This document shows, piece after piece, positions 18,193 to 26,126 of a stretch of DNA of 64,000 nucleotides. This DNA is from Lachnospiraceae bacterium. Lineage in GTDB: Bacteria > Bacillota_A > Clostridia > Lachnospirales > Lachnospiraceae. Position 1 is the stretch's first letter. Each line of letters begins with the position of its first letter. The notes beneath the pieces were generated by a model. That model did not search any database. It was not told the DNA's origin and saw only the letters and a list, made by a program, of their open reading frames with translations. A program made the translations under genes and the position numbers. The stretch covers positions 1-64,000 of the forward strand of contig JAFXDD010000028.1 of NCBI GenBank assembly GCA_017516285.1, in the 5' to 3' direction.

Positions 18193-18930
18193 TTATCTCC
18201 ACAAATTCTTATTTATATTACTGCCCTTATAATCAATATTTGCTAATTTCGCTTGTCTACATAAATCTTTGGTTTGTATTTTATATTGTTTGCCATCGTT
18301 TATAAAATGTGTGCCACACTGTCTGAATTGAAAATCAACATTTTTTCTGACACATTGTTCACGGATATGTAAAACCCAAGCATAATCAAGCGGTCTAGCA
18401 TAATTATCAGATTCTCCTCCAACAACGACAAGTTCAATATCGTCAAGATATTTTTCTATGTCAATTTTTTGAAGTAGCGGCTGAGCCGTAATGCACTTAT
18501 GCTTTATAGGTAATGTATGAAATACAGATAGCTTTTTTTCAGCATTCACCTGATTTTCAATGGTACAGCATACTACAACATTTTCATAGCCATCACCCCA
18601 ATTATCGGGAATACACTCCATAAATCTTTCAATGCGTTTTGTAAGGAATAGGAAAGTGCAATCTTGTCGTTCTTTTATCATAGACCAACACTCATTACGC
18701 CATTCATCAGCTTCTTCAATAAGAAAATCTGTTGAAAAGCACAGATAGACTATACCACTCTTCATTTTATAATTACCGTTTTTCAGTTTCTCTGTAGGTT
18801 TATAAAAATCTTTGGTTTTCACGATATCATTCGTGTTTAGCTTCCGTTTAAAATCGCCTTTATGAATATAGCAATGCAGACATCCATCGCTACATTTTTT
18901 ACACCCGCGCCAAGGATTCCACATAGCCAT
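18193..18930 (-). CDS. three-Cys-motif protein, DUF5131 (phage Gp37/Gp68) family
   Basis: A 245-residue protein with the family's opening motif WNPWRGCKKCSDGCLHCY, whose cysteines suggest an iron-sulfur or radical-SAM-like centre. Later blocks FLFLTKRIERF, VVCCTIENQ, and VVVGGESDNYARPL also fit DUF5131. Family members occur in phages and mobile DNA, often beside the partner TcmP, and their biochemical role is not established. I start at the ATG at 18930, ten bases after GGAGG; an ATG three codons earlier is only one base from that site. The downstream partner here is the 938-residue metallophosphoesterase, not TcmP. Confidence 0.85.
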   Translation of the reverse strand: MAMWNPWRGCKKCSDGCLHCYIHKGDFKRKLNTNDIVKTKDFYKPTEKLKNGNYKMKSGIVYLCFSTDFLIEEADEWRNECWSMIKERQDCTFLFLTKRIERFMECIPDNWGDGYENVVVCCTIENQVNAEKKLSVFHTLPIKHKCITAQPLLQKIDIEKYLDDIELVVVGGESDNYARPLDYAWVLHIREQCVRKNVDFQFRQCGTHFINDGKQYKIQTKDLCRQAKLANIDYKGSNINKNLWR

Positions 18931-19069
18931 AATAGACATACCTCCAAATTTATTTCATCCTAATCAACAATTCATCTCCTCATATTCTGCAGCAATGTCT
19001 GAATGTTCAATTAGCTTCATCTCCTTCATCCTACCACTAAATGACGAAGATTTCAATAGGTATGATAAA

Positions 19070-19097
19070 GCAGCCACACACCGTGGTGCATGACTGC
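19070..19097 (-). terminator. hairpin after the DUF3021 gene
   Basis: On the minus strand GCAGTCATGCAC and GTGTGTGGCTGC pair over twelve bases with three G-U pairs and a CACG loop, followed by TTTATC. It lies about 30 bases after the DUF3021 stop codon and would end the ABC/LytTR transcript. The T tract is short. The rest of 18940-19129 shows nothing else I can name. Confidence 0.6.
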
Positions 19098-19129
19098 TAT
19101 GCATTGTGATTATTCAATTAGATATATTT

Positions 19130-19573
19130 TTATTTATCTTCCGCGCTTTGTTGTTTTTGCTTTAATATTATATTGAGCTTTTCTGTATTCCTTTTGATTA
19201 TGGAATAAATGATCGCCCAGATCACTAAATAACCAAAAACAAAAATACCGGAAAAAACCAAAATCGGAGTTACACCCCATTCCAGCCAATCGTTGATGAG
19301 ATAAGTGCCTAAATAGCTGATATATAAAACGCCGCCATGAATCAAAATTGCCACCATCAAGGGCAACCTTTCTATTTGATAGATGACATTCATACCTCCC
19401 GCAATAAAAGCAAGCGCGGATAATGAAAATATTCCAAGGCAAACCTGATTTACTGTCAGGATCTCTAAGTTAGCTTGATGCTGCAAAATCAGATAGAGTA
19501 TCGCCAAAACAATGGGACCAAAACCGCAAGCGATCAAACCGCGACGAAAAAATTCCGAAACAATCCTTTTCAT
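19130..19573 (-). CDS. DUF3021 family membrane protein
   Basis: A 147-residue protein with four predicted membrane helices and a charged C-terminal tail, fitting DUF3021. Members are almost always encoded beside a LytTR transcription factor and act as its membrane partner or inhibitor; that is family knowledge. The ATG overlaps the end of the LytTR gene by four bases, so the pair is translationally coupled. A stem-loop follows the gene, marking the end of the four-gene ABC/LytTR unit. Confidence 0.85.
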   Translation of the reverse strand: MKRIVSEFFRRGLIACGFGPIVLAILYLILQHQANLEILTVNQVCLGIFSLSALAFIAGGMNVIYQIERLPLMVAILIHGGVLYISYLGTYLINDWLEWGVTPILVFSGIFVFGYLVIWAIIYSIIKRNTEKLNIILKQKQQSAEDK

Positions 19574-20013
19574 ATCCCTTCATACCTCCTTCTGATTTCT
19601 GCAAAACAACGTCTGGAAACATATTCCCGATAGCCACACCTAAACACGGCATCCACACTACCGCTGAACGCCGCATCAAACCGCAGAATACGATGTTCAT
19701 TAGCAAGGGTAGATTTGTTAATGCGGATAAAATAAGATGGCAAGACATCTTCTAAATCACGAAGTCTGTCTTTGAGCGAAAAGTGATTGCCACCGTTATC
19801 AATGGCAATGACTTTTCTATCAATTATGGTAATACATTCGATTTCCTGAAATGCCAGTATTCGCTTCTCTCTATCTCTGTACCCCATAATGCTGTCCGCA
19901 CCGGAAAAGCTGCAGACAAGGTTTTCTATCTGCTGTGTCAGAGAAGAAGGTGCATGTACGATTGCTATGATTTCTTCTTCTACCTTTTTGTCTATAATGA
20001 GTTTATATTTCAT
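19570..20013 (-). CDS. LytTR DNA-binding domain regulator
   Basis: A 147-residue LytTR-type transcription factor without a receiver domain. The C-terminal two-thirds carry the LytTR core (RILAFQEIECITIIDRKVIAI, then the recognition region FIRINKSTLANEHRI, about 97-112). With DUF3021 it forms a standard regulator pair following ABC transporter genes. Upstream of the ABC operon lie direct repeats with the spacing LytTR proteins favour, so it probably controls its own operon. Its start is 12 bases after the permease stop. Confidence 0.9.
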   Translation of the reverse strand: MKYKLIIDKKVEEEIIAIVHAPSSLTQQIENLVCSFSGADSIMGYRDREKRILAFQEIECITIIDRKVIAIDNGGNHFSLKDRLRDLEDVLPSYFIRINKSTLANEHRILRFDAAFSGSVDAVFRCGYREYVSRRCFAEIRRRYEGI

Positions 20014-20025
20014 CTCCTTAAATCC

Positions 20026-20757
20026 TTACTGTTTTTTCATTTGTCCGAGGAAACTGAGCACAGCAACCACTGTTATCATTACACTGTACGTAAAAATAGG
20101 CAAAATGTGTGAAGCTGCAACCTCAAAATTTCCGGCAAATAACGCTTTTTCCATTTCCGCTGCGTGAACAAAGGGCAACACATCCGCCACTTTCTGGAAA
20201 ACTCCTCCCACAAGTTTCAAATCAAACCACACTCCTGAAAGCCATGCAGAAAGATTGGTAAGTAATGCACCGCAAATACTGCCAACCTGCTTCACACCAA
20301 AAATACTGCCACACAAAAGCCCCAATGCAATATTGAAAATTGCCATAGGGATTATCCCGATGACAGCATATACAATATTTACGCTAACAGTCAGTCCCAA
20401 AGGAATCGCAAACAGATAGCAGATTACTGTCTGTCCAAGGGCGATAGGCAAAAGCGGGAGCATATACCCTATGATAAAGTCAAATCCCGTAAGCGGTGTG
20501 GTGTACAATCTCTGTAAGAGGGCACTCTCCCGGTCTTTAGCAATCAGCGTTGCGGAAAAAAGTGTTAGGAACGACAGACCGAATACGGTAATGCCCGGTG
20601 TCAGTGTGTCGATTTCAAACAGGCTCACCGGAATGTTTGCCTGCAGGCCACTCAGAAGCAACAGTAAGACCAAAGGAAACCCCAAACCGAAACCAAGATT
20701 AATTGGATCACGCAAAATCTCTTTTGTACATCTTTTGGCAAAAGTCATCATTCTCAT
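20026..20757 (-). CDS. ABC-2 type transporter permease
   Basis: A 243-residue membrane protein with about six hydrophobic helices and the ABC-2 pattern of an amphipathic N-terminus (FAKRCTKEILRDPINLGFGLGFP) and a cytosolic loop KDRESALLQRLYTTPL. It pairs with the ATPase gene that overlaps its start by four bases. Such exporters move drugs, lipids or peptides; the substrate cannot be read from the sequence. It lies in one unit with the LytTR regulator downstream. Confidence 0.9.
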   Translation of the reverse strand: MRMMTFAKRCTKEILRDPINLGFGLGFPLVLLLLLSGLQANIPVSLFEIDTLTPGITVFGLSFLTLFSATLIAKDRESALLQRLYTTPLTGFDFIIGYMLPLLPIALGQTVICYLFAIPLGLTVSVNIVYAVIGIIPMAIFNIALGLLCGSIFGVKQVGSICGALLTNLSAWLSGVWFDLKLVGGVFQKVADVLPFVHAAEMEKALFAGNFEVAASHILPIFTYSVMITVVAVLSFLGQMKKQ

Positions 20758-21482
20758 ACCGCTGCCTCCTTCACAATAGAAACGAACGCTGTTTCAAAAT
20801 CGTTTGTATGAGCCATTCTGTTCAATTCTTCTACCGTTCCTACCGCAAGAAGACTGCCGCTTTTCATAATACCAATGCGGTCAGAAAGCGCCTCTGCTTC
20901 TTCCATATAATGTGTAGTCAGGACAATCGTGATCTTGCCTTTCAAAGAACGAATCACTTCCCAGAGGTCGTGCCTTGCAAGGACATCCAATCCAAGAGTA
21001 GGTTCATCCAGGAGCAGAATCTCGGGTTCGCTAATCAATGCCATTGCAATGCTGACACGACGTTTAGTGCCACCGGATAAATTTCCGGCTTTCTTAAGCA
21101 AAACGTCATCCAGAATAAATTGCCCTGCAAGTTCTTTAATCTTCGCATCTGTTTTTTCTTTAGAAAATCCGTGAATGCCGCAAATCAGTTTCAGGTTTTC
21201 TTTCACGGAAAGGTTCGGTGCAACAGCGGTCTCCTGAGGAGATACACCGATTAGCCGCTTTACCTGTTCCGGTTCCTTTGTAATGCTGTAGCCACCTACC
21301 ATAGCATCCCCACCCGTAGGTTTTGTCAGACAGGAAAGCATTTTAATAGCTGTGGTTTTTCCTGCACCATTCACGCCCAACAGGGAAAATAATTCACCCT
21401 GTTTAATTTCTAAATGGAGCTTGTCCACAGCAGTCAGATTTTTGTACTGTTTGACAAGCTCCATTGTTTTAATTGCTTGCAT
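20754..21482 (-). CDS. ABC transporter ATP-binding protein
   Basis: A 242-residue single nucleotide-binding domain. Walker A is GVNGAGKTTAIKM (about 36), the signature is NLSGGTKRRVSIAMAL (about 133), Walker B is ILLLDEPTLGLD (about 155), followed by the switch His in LTTHYMEEAEALSDR. It resembles the drug-export DrrA-like group that pairs with ABC-2 permeases. It is the first gene of a four-gene unit (ATPase, permease, LytTR, DUF3021), with a TATAAT box and LytTR-type repeats upstream. Confidence 0.93.
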   Translation of the reverse strand: MQAIKTMELVKQYKNLTAVDKLHLEIKQGELFSLLGVNGAGKTTAIKMLSCLTKPTGGDAMVGGYSITKEPEQVKRLIGVSPQETAVAPNLSVKENLKLICGIHGFSKEKTDAKIKELAGQFILDDVLLKKAGNLSGGTKRRVSIAMALISEPEILLLDEPTLGLDVLARHDLWEVIRSLKGKITIVLTTHYMEEAEALSDRIGIMKSGSLLAVGTVEELNRMAHTNDFETAFVSIVKEAAV

Positions 21483-21517
21483 TTTTATTATCCTCCATCT
21501 TTTTATGTGCGAATATC

Positions 21518-21585
21518 ATTATAGCAAATAAAAATGGAGAAATGTTTATTTTTGTCTGTTCGGTCGTTTTTAGTGTCTCATCGGT
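21518..21585 (-). promoter_or_regulatory. ABC/LytTR operon promoter with LytTR-type direct repeats
   Basis: On the minus strand a consensus -10 TATAAT (21518-21523) has only a poor -35. Immediately upstream are two direct repeats, ACCGATGAGAC (21575-21585) and ACCGAACAGAC (21554-21564), starting exactly 21 bases apart, two helical turns. Paired direct repeats with this spacing are the usual LytTR binding site, and a weak -35 fits an activated promoter. Confidence 0.6.
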
Positions 21586-21633
21586 TAATTCACGCATCAA
21601 AATTATGCATAGCGGTATCTATGGTAGCATAAA

Positions 21634-22371
21634 CTACGGTAATTTTATGATGCCCAAAATTAACAAATGCAGTGGGTAAAAAGTATAGAAAATATATTGC
21701 AGCATTTTGCTGTGGTATCCTTGTTTGCCTTTATACAACCAGATTGGAATTAGCGCCAATAAAGCAATACCTTGTCTTGCAATAAAATGTGTTTGGCCAA
21801 ATATATTAACTTCATACGAAAGACCGCCTAGCATTTCGAAGTTAATGTACCACAAACAAACCAACTGTCCCAGATAGCACCACCACTTTTTGTCTTTGAA
21901 AAAATAGAAAACAAGAACCATTAAAATACCTGCATGGTAAAAATCTACAAAAGTAATAAGACCAACAACATATCCAATGCAAACTGATGCAATTCCTACC
22001 AAAATTCGTTTCCAGATTTGCTTTTCTTTTGCTTTTTCATTCCAGTGGATAAGTCCAATTGCAATTAAAAAACTCCATAGGACATTTTGATGTATCGGAT
22101 AAAATATGCGGCTCCCCATTGCCAAGTTGAATGGAATTTCAGAAAGAACCGCAAATAACAATAGTCTACATACATATTTCTTTAAATTTCTTGTGTGAAA
22201 GTATCCTTCCACAATCATAAATGCAAAAATAGGGAATGCTAATCTTCCAATGCATGTTAGCCAGTCATTTCCAGGTACAATTGTTCCCCACAAATGGTCA
22301 CACAACATAAATAACATGGCCATAATATGTAATGAAAATGATGTTGTTTCTAATTTCAAATTATTTTTCAT
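21634..22371 (-). CDS. TraX family membrane protein
   Basis: A 245-residue polytopic protein with about eight hydrophobic segments. It has the TraX/acyltransferase-like features HIMAMLFMLCDHLW, GRLAFPIFAFMIVEGYFHT and a C-terminal FYPLHLLILGII. TraX acetylates F-pilin; Firmicutes homologues are usually stand-alone genes of unknown substrate, as here. The ATG at 22371 sits about ten bases after AAAGGAGG; in-frame GTG and TTG codons just before it are too close. It is neighboured by an alpha/beta hydrolase. Confidence 0.88.
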   Translation of the reverse strand: MKNNLKLETTSFSLHIMAMLFMLCDHLWGTIVPGNDWLTCIGRLAFPIFAFMIVEGYFHTRNLKKYVCRLLLFAVLSEIPFNLAMGSRIFYPIHQNVLWSFLIAIGLIHWNEKAKEKQIWKRILVGIASVCIGYVVGLITFVDFYHAGILMVLVFYFFKDKKWWCYLGQLVCLWYINFEMLGGLSYEVNIFGQTHFIARQGIALLALIPIWLYKGKQGYHSKMLQYIFYTFYPLHLLILGIIKLP

Positions 22372-22407
22372 CAACACCGCACCTCCTTTGTCAAATTTAA
22401 GCTGTGG

Positions 22408-23148
22408 TTATAAAACAATTTTTAATATTTCATTCGCATATTCAACAGCGTGATTTATTGAAAATTCTCCATGATACATTTGGGGAAGGACATGCAATAA
22501 ACTTCCCTTTATCTTTTCATGAACTATTTTTGCAGAACTTCTCATTGCATGATTTTCCTTTTCACCCACATATATATGAACTTTTGCAGAACAATCACCA
22601 ATGCAATCTTTTACTGAATATAAGGAATTTGCTTGTAGAAAAGCAATCATATTTAACTTGGTAATAGCACAAGTATCTCTCAAATAATCCGCAAAAAGTT
22701 CTTCCTTTATTCGTAATGCTTTGAATTGCAGCTTCGAAAACCATTTATGACGTATCAAACTATAACAACTTCCGAATGCTGGTTTAATCAGGGAATATGT
22801 GAATTTTGATGGTATGACAAGCGCACTCTCAATTATTGCATGCTGACAAATATCCTTGTGTTGAGATAAAATTTCAAGTAAAATCTGTGCTCCAAGTGAT
22901 AACCCTCCTATCAACAAAACAGAGCCGCCAAATTTTTCATCAATAAAATCTATAATTTCTGCCGCATTATCTTCGATTGTTGTAAAATCGTTATCACTTC
23001 CCGCATGACCATGTAATATCGGAAGGACTACATGATAGTCTCTCTGAAGCATTCCTGCTACTTCTTTATAATTCCACCACGACAAACCGCCTCCATGTAA
23101 GAGGATAATCACACCATGATTTCCTTTTCCAAATTCTATGTATTTCAT
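22408..23148 (-). CDS. alpha/beta hydrolase
   Basis: A 246-residue alpha/beta-hydrolase fold enzyme. The oxyanion segment is LLHGGGLSWWNY (about 16), the nucleophile elbow GGLSLGAQ (Ser about 84), and the catalytic His is likely in MYHGEFS (about 225). The substrate is unknown. Ribosome binding site GAGGT lies eight bases before the ATG, which itself is five bases after the upstream nucleotidyltransferase-fold gene; the two are probably cotranscribed. Confidence 0.87.
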   Translation of the reverse strand: MKYIEFGKGNHGVIILLHGGGLSWWNYKEVAGMLQRDYHVVLPILHGHAGSDNDFTTIEDNAAEIIDFIDEKFGGSVLLIGGLSLGAQILLEILSQHKDICQHAIIESALVIPSKFTYSLIKPAFGSCYSLIRHKWFSKLQFKALRIKEELFADYLRDTCAITKLNMIAFLQANSLYSVKDCIGDCSAKVHIYVGEKENHAMRSSAKIVHEKIKGSLLHVLPQMYHGEFSINHAVEYANEILKIVL

Positions 23149-23153
23149 CGTTT

Positions 23154-23630
23154 TTACCTCAATGACAACTCTAAGTGCTTTTGAATAAATGCTATTTTTT
23201 CGCCGTCTTTCTTTTTTCTGACGGTTATCCTGTATCCATCTTTTGCAGAAGCTACATAAACCTTTAAATATTGCTCTAAAGACAGTACCCTAAATCGAAT
23301 ACCATCTTTGTTATGCTCCTTAATTTCCGATAGGCTTATCCCTGCAAAGGACTCTAATTCCTCAATAGATGCATAAGAATAACATATACCATTTTTTTGA
23401 AAAGTATGTTCGTGCTCATCGAATAAAGTATATCCTTCATCGAGTAAAACCGACTTGAATTCATTCCATCTCTCATTTACAAAAACACCAGGTATCAGAA
23501 TATCAATATCATCTGCATTTAAACTTTCACCGGTTATGTATTCTAATCCTAAAGACCCATATATTAATGGTATAATTTTTAACTTACCCGTAAGCAAAAT
23601 CGCGTTTTCAAAGAATGCCTGTTGCTTCAT
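23154..23630 (-). CDS. nucleotidyltransferase-fold protein, copy 1
   Basis: A 158-residue protein with a nucleotidyltransferase-like core: PLIYGSLGLEYITG (about 22) followed by DDIDILIP (about 40), the GS...DxD pattern of the Pol-beta/MNT superfamily. It ends with a basic stretch (VRKKKDGEK). Function unknown; homologues are sometimes listed under unrelated enzyme names. It lies 12 bases downstream of the ToxN-like toxin gene. A second, truncated copy fused to foreign sequence is at 26540-26977, nearly identical over the first 115 codons. Confidence 0.7.
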   Translation of the reverse strand: MKQQAFFENAILLTGKLKIIPLIYGSLGLEYITGESLNADDIDILIPGVFVNERWNEFKSVLLDEGYTLFDEHEHTFQKNGICYSYASIEELESFAGISLSEIKEHNKDGIRFRVLSLEQYLKVYVASAKDGYRITVRKKKDGEKIAFIQKHLELSLR

Positions 23631-23642
23631 ACTCTTCCTCGC

Positions 23643-24203
23643 TTAAACAATTGTTTTGCTGATATGCTCTGCAAAATGATCACACATTTCTTCCAACGCC
23701 TTATAATCTAAAGCTGACAGAACATACTTCGCTGAATTATCATTTTCTGCTTTCTGTTTATAAATCAACTGTGCATTCGCACTGATCTTATCCTGATTCT
23801 TACGAATAAAAATAATTTCATTCTGCACCAGATCTTTATATGCTGCATCCGGTTCATTATCAAGATCATATAACTCCAACTCAGAAGCCGGAACCGGAAT
23901 CATATGACTAAGGCGCAGCGTTGCTTTTAATTCTCGTTTGCCCTTCGTGTTCTTAACAACCACTCGCATAATAGGAACAATGCTTTTCTTGATTACCATT
24001 CTATCTCCGGCAATCTGATAGTCGGTATGTTTCGGGGACGACATTGGAATATAATATTTGTATTCACCCACCTGCAAGACTACGCCTAAGTATTTTCTTG
24101 TATGTACCCTTGTATCCATCTTGTTAGAGTATACATTGGGAAACTTCTCCTGCAAATACGATATGTACCTATCTGAAACGCTGTATATTTTAAAATCTTC
24201 CAT
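23643..24203 (-). CDS. toxN: type III toxin-antitoxin endoribonuclease, ToxN/AbiQ family
   Basis: A 186-residue protein that fits the ToxN/AbiQ family: N-terminal FKIYSVSDRYISYLQEKFPNVY, the YLGVVLQVGEYKYYIPMSSPK block (residues about 38-58; the SPK motif is diagnostic), then HMIPVPASELELYDLD and QNEIIFIRKNQDKI. Such toxins cut RNA and are held inactive by a repetitive RNA encoded just upstream. That arrangement is present: promoter, two 38-base repeats, a terminator, then this gene with AAAGGGAG before the ATG. ToxN/AbiQ systems give plasmid stability and abortive phage defence. It appears intact. Confidence 0.88.
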   Translation of the reverse strand: MEDFKIYSVSDRYISYLQEKFPNVYSNKMDTRVHTRKYLGVVLQVGEYKYYIPMSSPKHTDYQIAGDRMVIKKSIVPIMRVVVKNTKGKRELKATLRLSHMIPVPASELELYDLDNEPDAAYKDLVQNEIIFIRKNQDKISANAQLIYKQKAENDNSAKYVLSALDYKALEEMCDHFAEHISKTIV

Positions 24204-24237
24204 AACTCCCTTTCTTTCACACTTTTAAAGAAAAAGC

Positions 24238-24259
24238 AAGGGAGCTTTTCAGCTCCCTT
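24238..24259 (-). terminator. terminator between antitoxin repeats and toxN
   Basis: AAGGGAGCT and AGCTCCCTT form a perfect nine-base-pair stem closed by a GAAA tetraloop on the minus strand, followed by GCTTTTTC. In type III systems this terminator sets the excess of antitoxin RNA over toxin message. Confidence 0.9.
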
Positions 24260-24260
24260 A

Positions 24261-24336
24261 GAGTTTAAAATCTCCCACTGTCTGGCAGGGACTCTCCCGA
24301 GTTTAAAATCTTCCACTATATGGCAGGAACTCTCCA
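24261..24336 (-). ncRNA. ToxI-like antitoxin RNA, two 38-base repeats
   Basis: Two tandem units start with GAGTTTAAAATC on the plus strand at 24261 and 24299. Each is 38 bases and they differ at eight positions. On the transcribed minus strand each ends in GATTTTAAACTC. They lie between a promoter and a terminator directly in front of the toxin, as in ToxIN and AbiQ loci where each repeat is one antitoxin pseudoknot. Two copies is at the low end. Confidence 0.85.
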
Positions 24337-24360
24337 GAAGATAGTTTCCTATCTAAATAT

Positions 24361-24389
24361 AGTATATGTTAGATAGAGAAAAAAATCAA
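24361..24389 (-). promoter_or_regulatory. promoter of the antitoxin array and toxN
   Basis: TTGATT (24384-24389) and TATACT (24361-24366) on the minus strand are 17 bases apart. The predicted start lies about 18 bases before the first repeat. Confidence 0.8.
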
Positions 24390-24478
24390 TGACTTTTTAA
24401 TAAGAATCCTATCTTTTCCTTTGGATATAATACAGTTCCCACTCTAACAAGTTCGCCTTCCGAATAAATATTTTTTTA

Positions 24479-24847
24479 TTAAAACTCTTCAAGTATTTTT
24501 TTCTGTTCTTTCTTGCTAAATTTTGAAAAGACTGTGTCATAAGCTAAATCTATCATATTTAATAATTCATCATCTGGAAAATCATCTAAATATATTGTAT
24601 TCCAATATGGTTGCTGAACAGGTGGACAGTGATATCCCCTAACAACCTTTTGGGGATATACCATTCTAAAAAATTGTCCTGCATCAGCAGTACACTTTAA
24701 AGTAATTTTATAATCGTATTCATAGGGATATATTTGAGCAAATATTTTTCCATTTAATTTATAACATATAGGAACATCCCCAAAGGGAAACTCCTCGGTA
24801 GCTTTATGCTTATTTTTACAATATTCTTTTATTTCTTCAACTGTCAT
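24479..24847 (-). CDS. MmcQ/YjbR family protein
   Basis: A 122-residue member of the MmcQ/YjbR family, small basic proteins with a CyaY-like fold sometimes called DNA-binding. Features: KATEEFPFGDVPICYKLNGKIFA (residues 15-37), then YPQKVVRGYHCPPVQQPYWNTIYLD and the C-terminal LIDLAYDTVFSKFSKKEQ pattern. No experimental role is established for most members. It lies upstream of the type III toxin locus and has no obvious link to it. Confidence 0.85.
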   Translation of the reverse strand: MTVEEIKEYCKNKHKATEEFPFGDVPICYKLNGKIFAQIYPYEYDYKITLKCTADAGQFFRMVYPQKVVRGYHCPPVQQPYWNTIYLDDFPDDELLNMIDLAYDTVFSKFSKKEQKKILEEF

Positions 24848-24855
24848 AATCCAAC

Positions 24856-25209
24856 CTATTTGATAATTGTTTTATAGAAAGAATTATCCGAGAGCATCTT
24901 TTTAATTGATTCGAACTTGCAATCGCACAATTTCTCACATAAACTTAGTACTTCATCATTTATATAATCTTTAACTTCATATCTTTTAAAACCATCCTCT
25001 AAATGGAACAAAAATATAACTTTGTCCTCTGCTAAATACTCGTTCCAGTATTCAACCTCTAAGTGTTCTTTTATAAACTCTTCCCATAGTTCAGCTTTCG
25101 ACTTTGGAAAAGACACCTTGTAATTATTTCTATCTTTAAGAATTAAAAAGCCATATTTCTCCAAACTAAAAATACTATTGTCAATCCCCATAACATATGT
25201 ATGATACAT
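24856..25209 (-). CDS. hypothetical protein
   Basis: A 117-residue acidic, soluble protein with a good ribosome binding site (CGAGGTGAGATAAA). I do not recognise a family. It looks like an alpha/beta fold with a C-terminal CEKLCDCKFESIKKML helix. It is nine bases upstream of the MmcQ/YjbR gene and may share its transcript. Confidence 0.65.
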   Translation of the reverse strand: MYHTYVMGIDNSIFSLEKYGFLILKDRNNYKVSFPKSKAELWEEFIKEHLEVEYWNEYLAEDKVIFLFHLEDGFKRYEVKDYINDEVLSLCEKLCDCKFESIKKMLSDNSFYKTIIK

Positions 25210-25245
25210 TTTATCTCACCTCGCTAAATCTATATATTACTATCT

Positions 25246-25370
25246 GTTTAACAATAACTGCTCGATAAATTTTGCAACCCCATCTGCATCGTTACTTTCT
25301 GTAATATAATCTGCTACAGTTTTTACTTCATCAATTCCATTCGAAACAGGAACTCTTGCCAGTATCGAGT
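25246..25370 (-). pseudogene. C-terminal remnant of a Cof-type HAD hydrolase
   Basis: On the minus strand about 39 codons read ...PVSNGIDEVKTVADYITES, then NDADGVAKFIEQLLLNR and a stop. This is the C-terminal end of a Cof-like HAD phosphatase (the MGNAxxxVKxxADYxTxxNxxDGVA pattern). There is no start, ribosome binding site or N-terminal domain. About 88 bases of it recur almost unchanged at 26548-26635, fused to the second nucleotidyltransferase copy. Confidence 0.75.
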
Positions 25371-25437
25371 ATTGTTTTTATTACATGGCACAAAATATGC
25401 AACTTGGAATTTGTCAATCTGTTCTTCATATTAAAAA

Positions 25438-25887
25438 TTATCTATCACTTTTTTTGAACAAGGAAATACTATTAATAACCACCGAAGCCATGGTAAGAAA
25501 CCACAACACATTGGAGGTGGTTGGAAGAACATCCATCAACGCCCCCCAATCTTCTACTAAAACCCAATGGGCAGCTTGGGCGTAAAATGAACATATGGTG
25601 AATACGGTAAATGACAAGCTGAAAAATCTAAACCATTTTGCTTCGCGATGCCGTAAAGTCCATATAACATTCAATATTGCTGTGATAATCGCAGTAATGC
25701 CAAAAAATAACCACATAACATATCCGTCTATTAATGTGAATACTAACAACAAAGCGACTGAGAGTATGATAATACTTATCAATACTGAAAGTAAAATCAT
25801 TAGATGCTTCTTTTTGCTTTTCTTAATCTCATTGTTTGCATATTCTATAATTTCATTTACAATTTTTTCGTTATTTTCTTTACTCAT
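25438..25887 (-). CDS. small membrane protein paired with an HTH regulator
   Basis: A 149-residue protein with a charged N-terminal helix (residues 1-27) and four predicted membrane helices. I do not recognise a named family, although pairs of an XRE regulator and a small membrane protein are common in Clostridia. The start ATG at 25887 overlaps the regulator's stop codon (ATGAGTAA) and has GGAGG eight bases upstream, so the two genes are translationally coupled. Confidence 0.75.
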   Translation of the reverse strand: MSKENNEKIVNEIIEYANNEIKKSKKKHLMILLSVLISIIILSVALLLVFTLIDGYVMWLFFGITAIITAILNVIWTLRHREAKWFRFFSLSFTVFTICSFYAQAAHWVLVEDWGALMDVLPTTSNVLWFLTMASVVINSISLFKKSDR

Positions 25888-26098
25888 TGTTGCCACCTCC
25901 AGTTAATAAATCATATAGACTTACACTCAGCACTTCTGAAAGGGGAATCAAAATCGTTATGTCTGGGAAAGATAATCCTCGTTCCCATTTACTTATGGCC
26001 TTGTCGGTAATATGTAAATATTCTGCTAGTTCCCTTTGAGACATATTTCTTTCTTTTCTCTTTTTTTCAATAAAACTGCCTGTTTTCATAGCATCCAT
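25880..26098 (-). CDS. XRE family helix-turn-helix regulator
   Basis: A 72-residue single-domain Cro/cI-type repressor. The helix-turn-helix is KERNMSQRELAEYLHITDKA then ISKWERGLSFPD (about 18-49). I start at the ATG at 26098 behind AAAGGAGGG; the longer frame begins at a TTG that lies over this site. A perfect ten-base dyad overlapping the predicted -35 upstream is a likely operator, suggesting autorepression. It is coupled to the membrane protein gene that follows. Confidence 0.9.
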   Translation of the reverse strand: MDAMKTGSFIEKKRKERNMSQRELAEYLHITDKAISKWERGLSFPDITILIPLSEVLSVSLYDLLTGGGNNE

Positions 26099-26126
26099 AA
26101 GTATCCAGTACCCTCCTTTCAACTGT

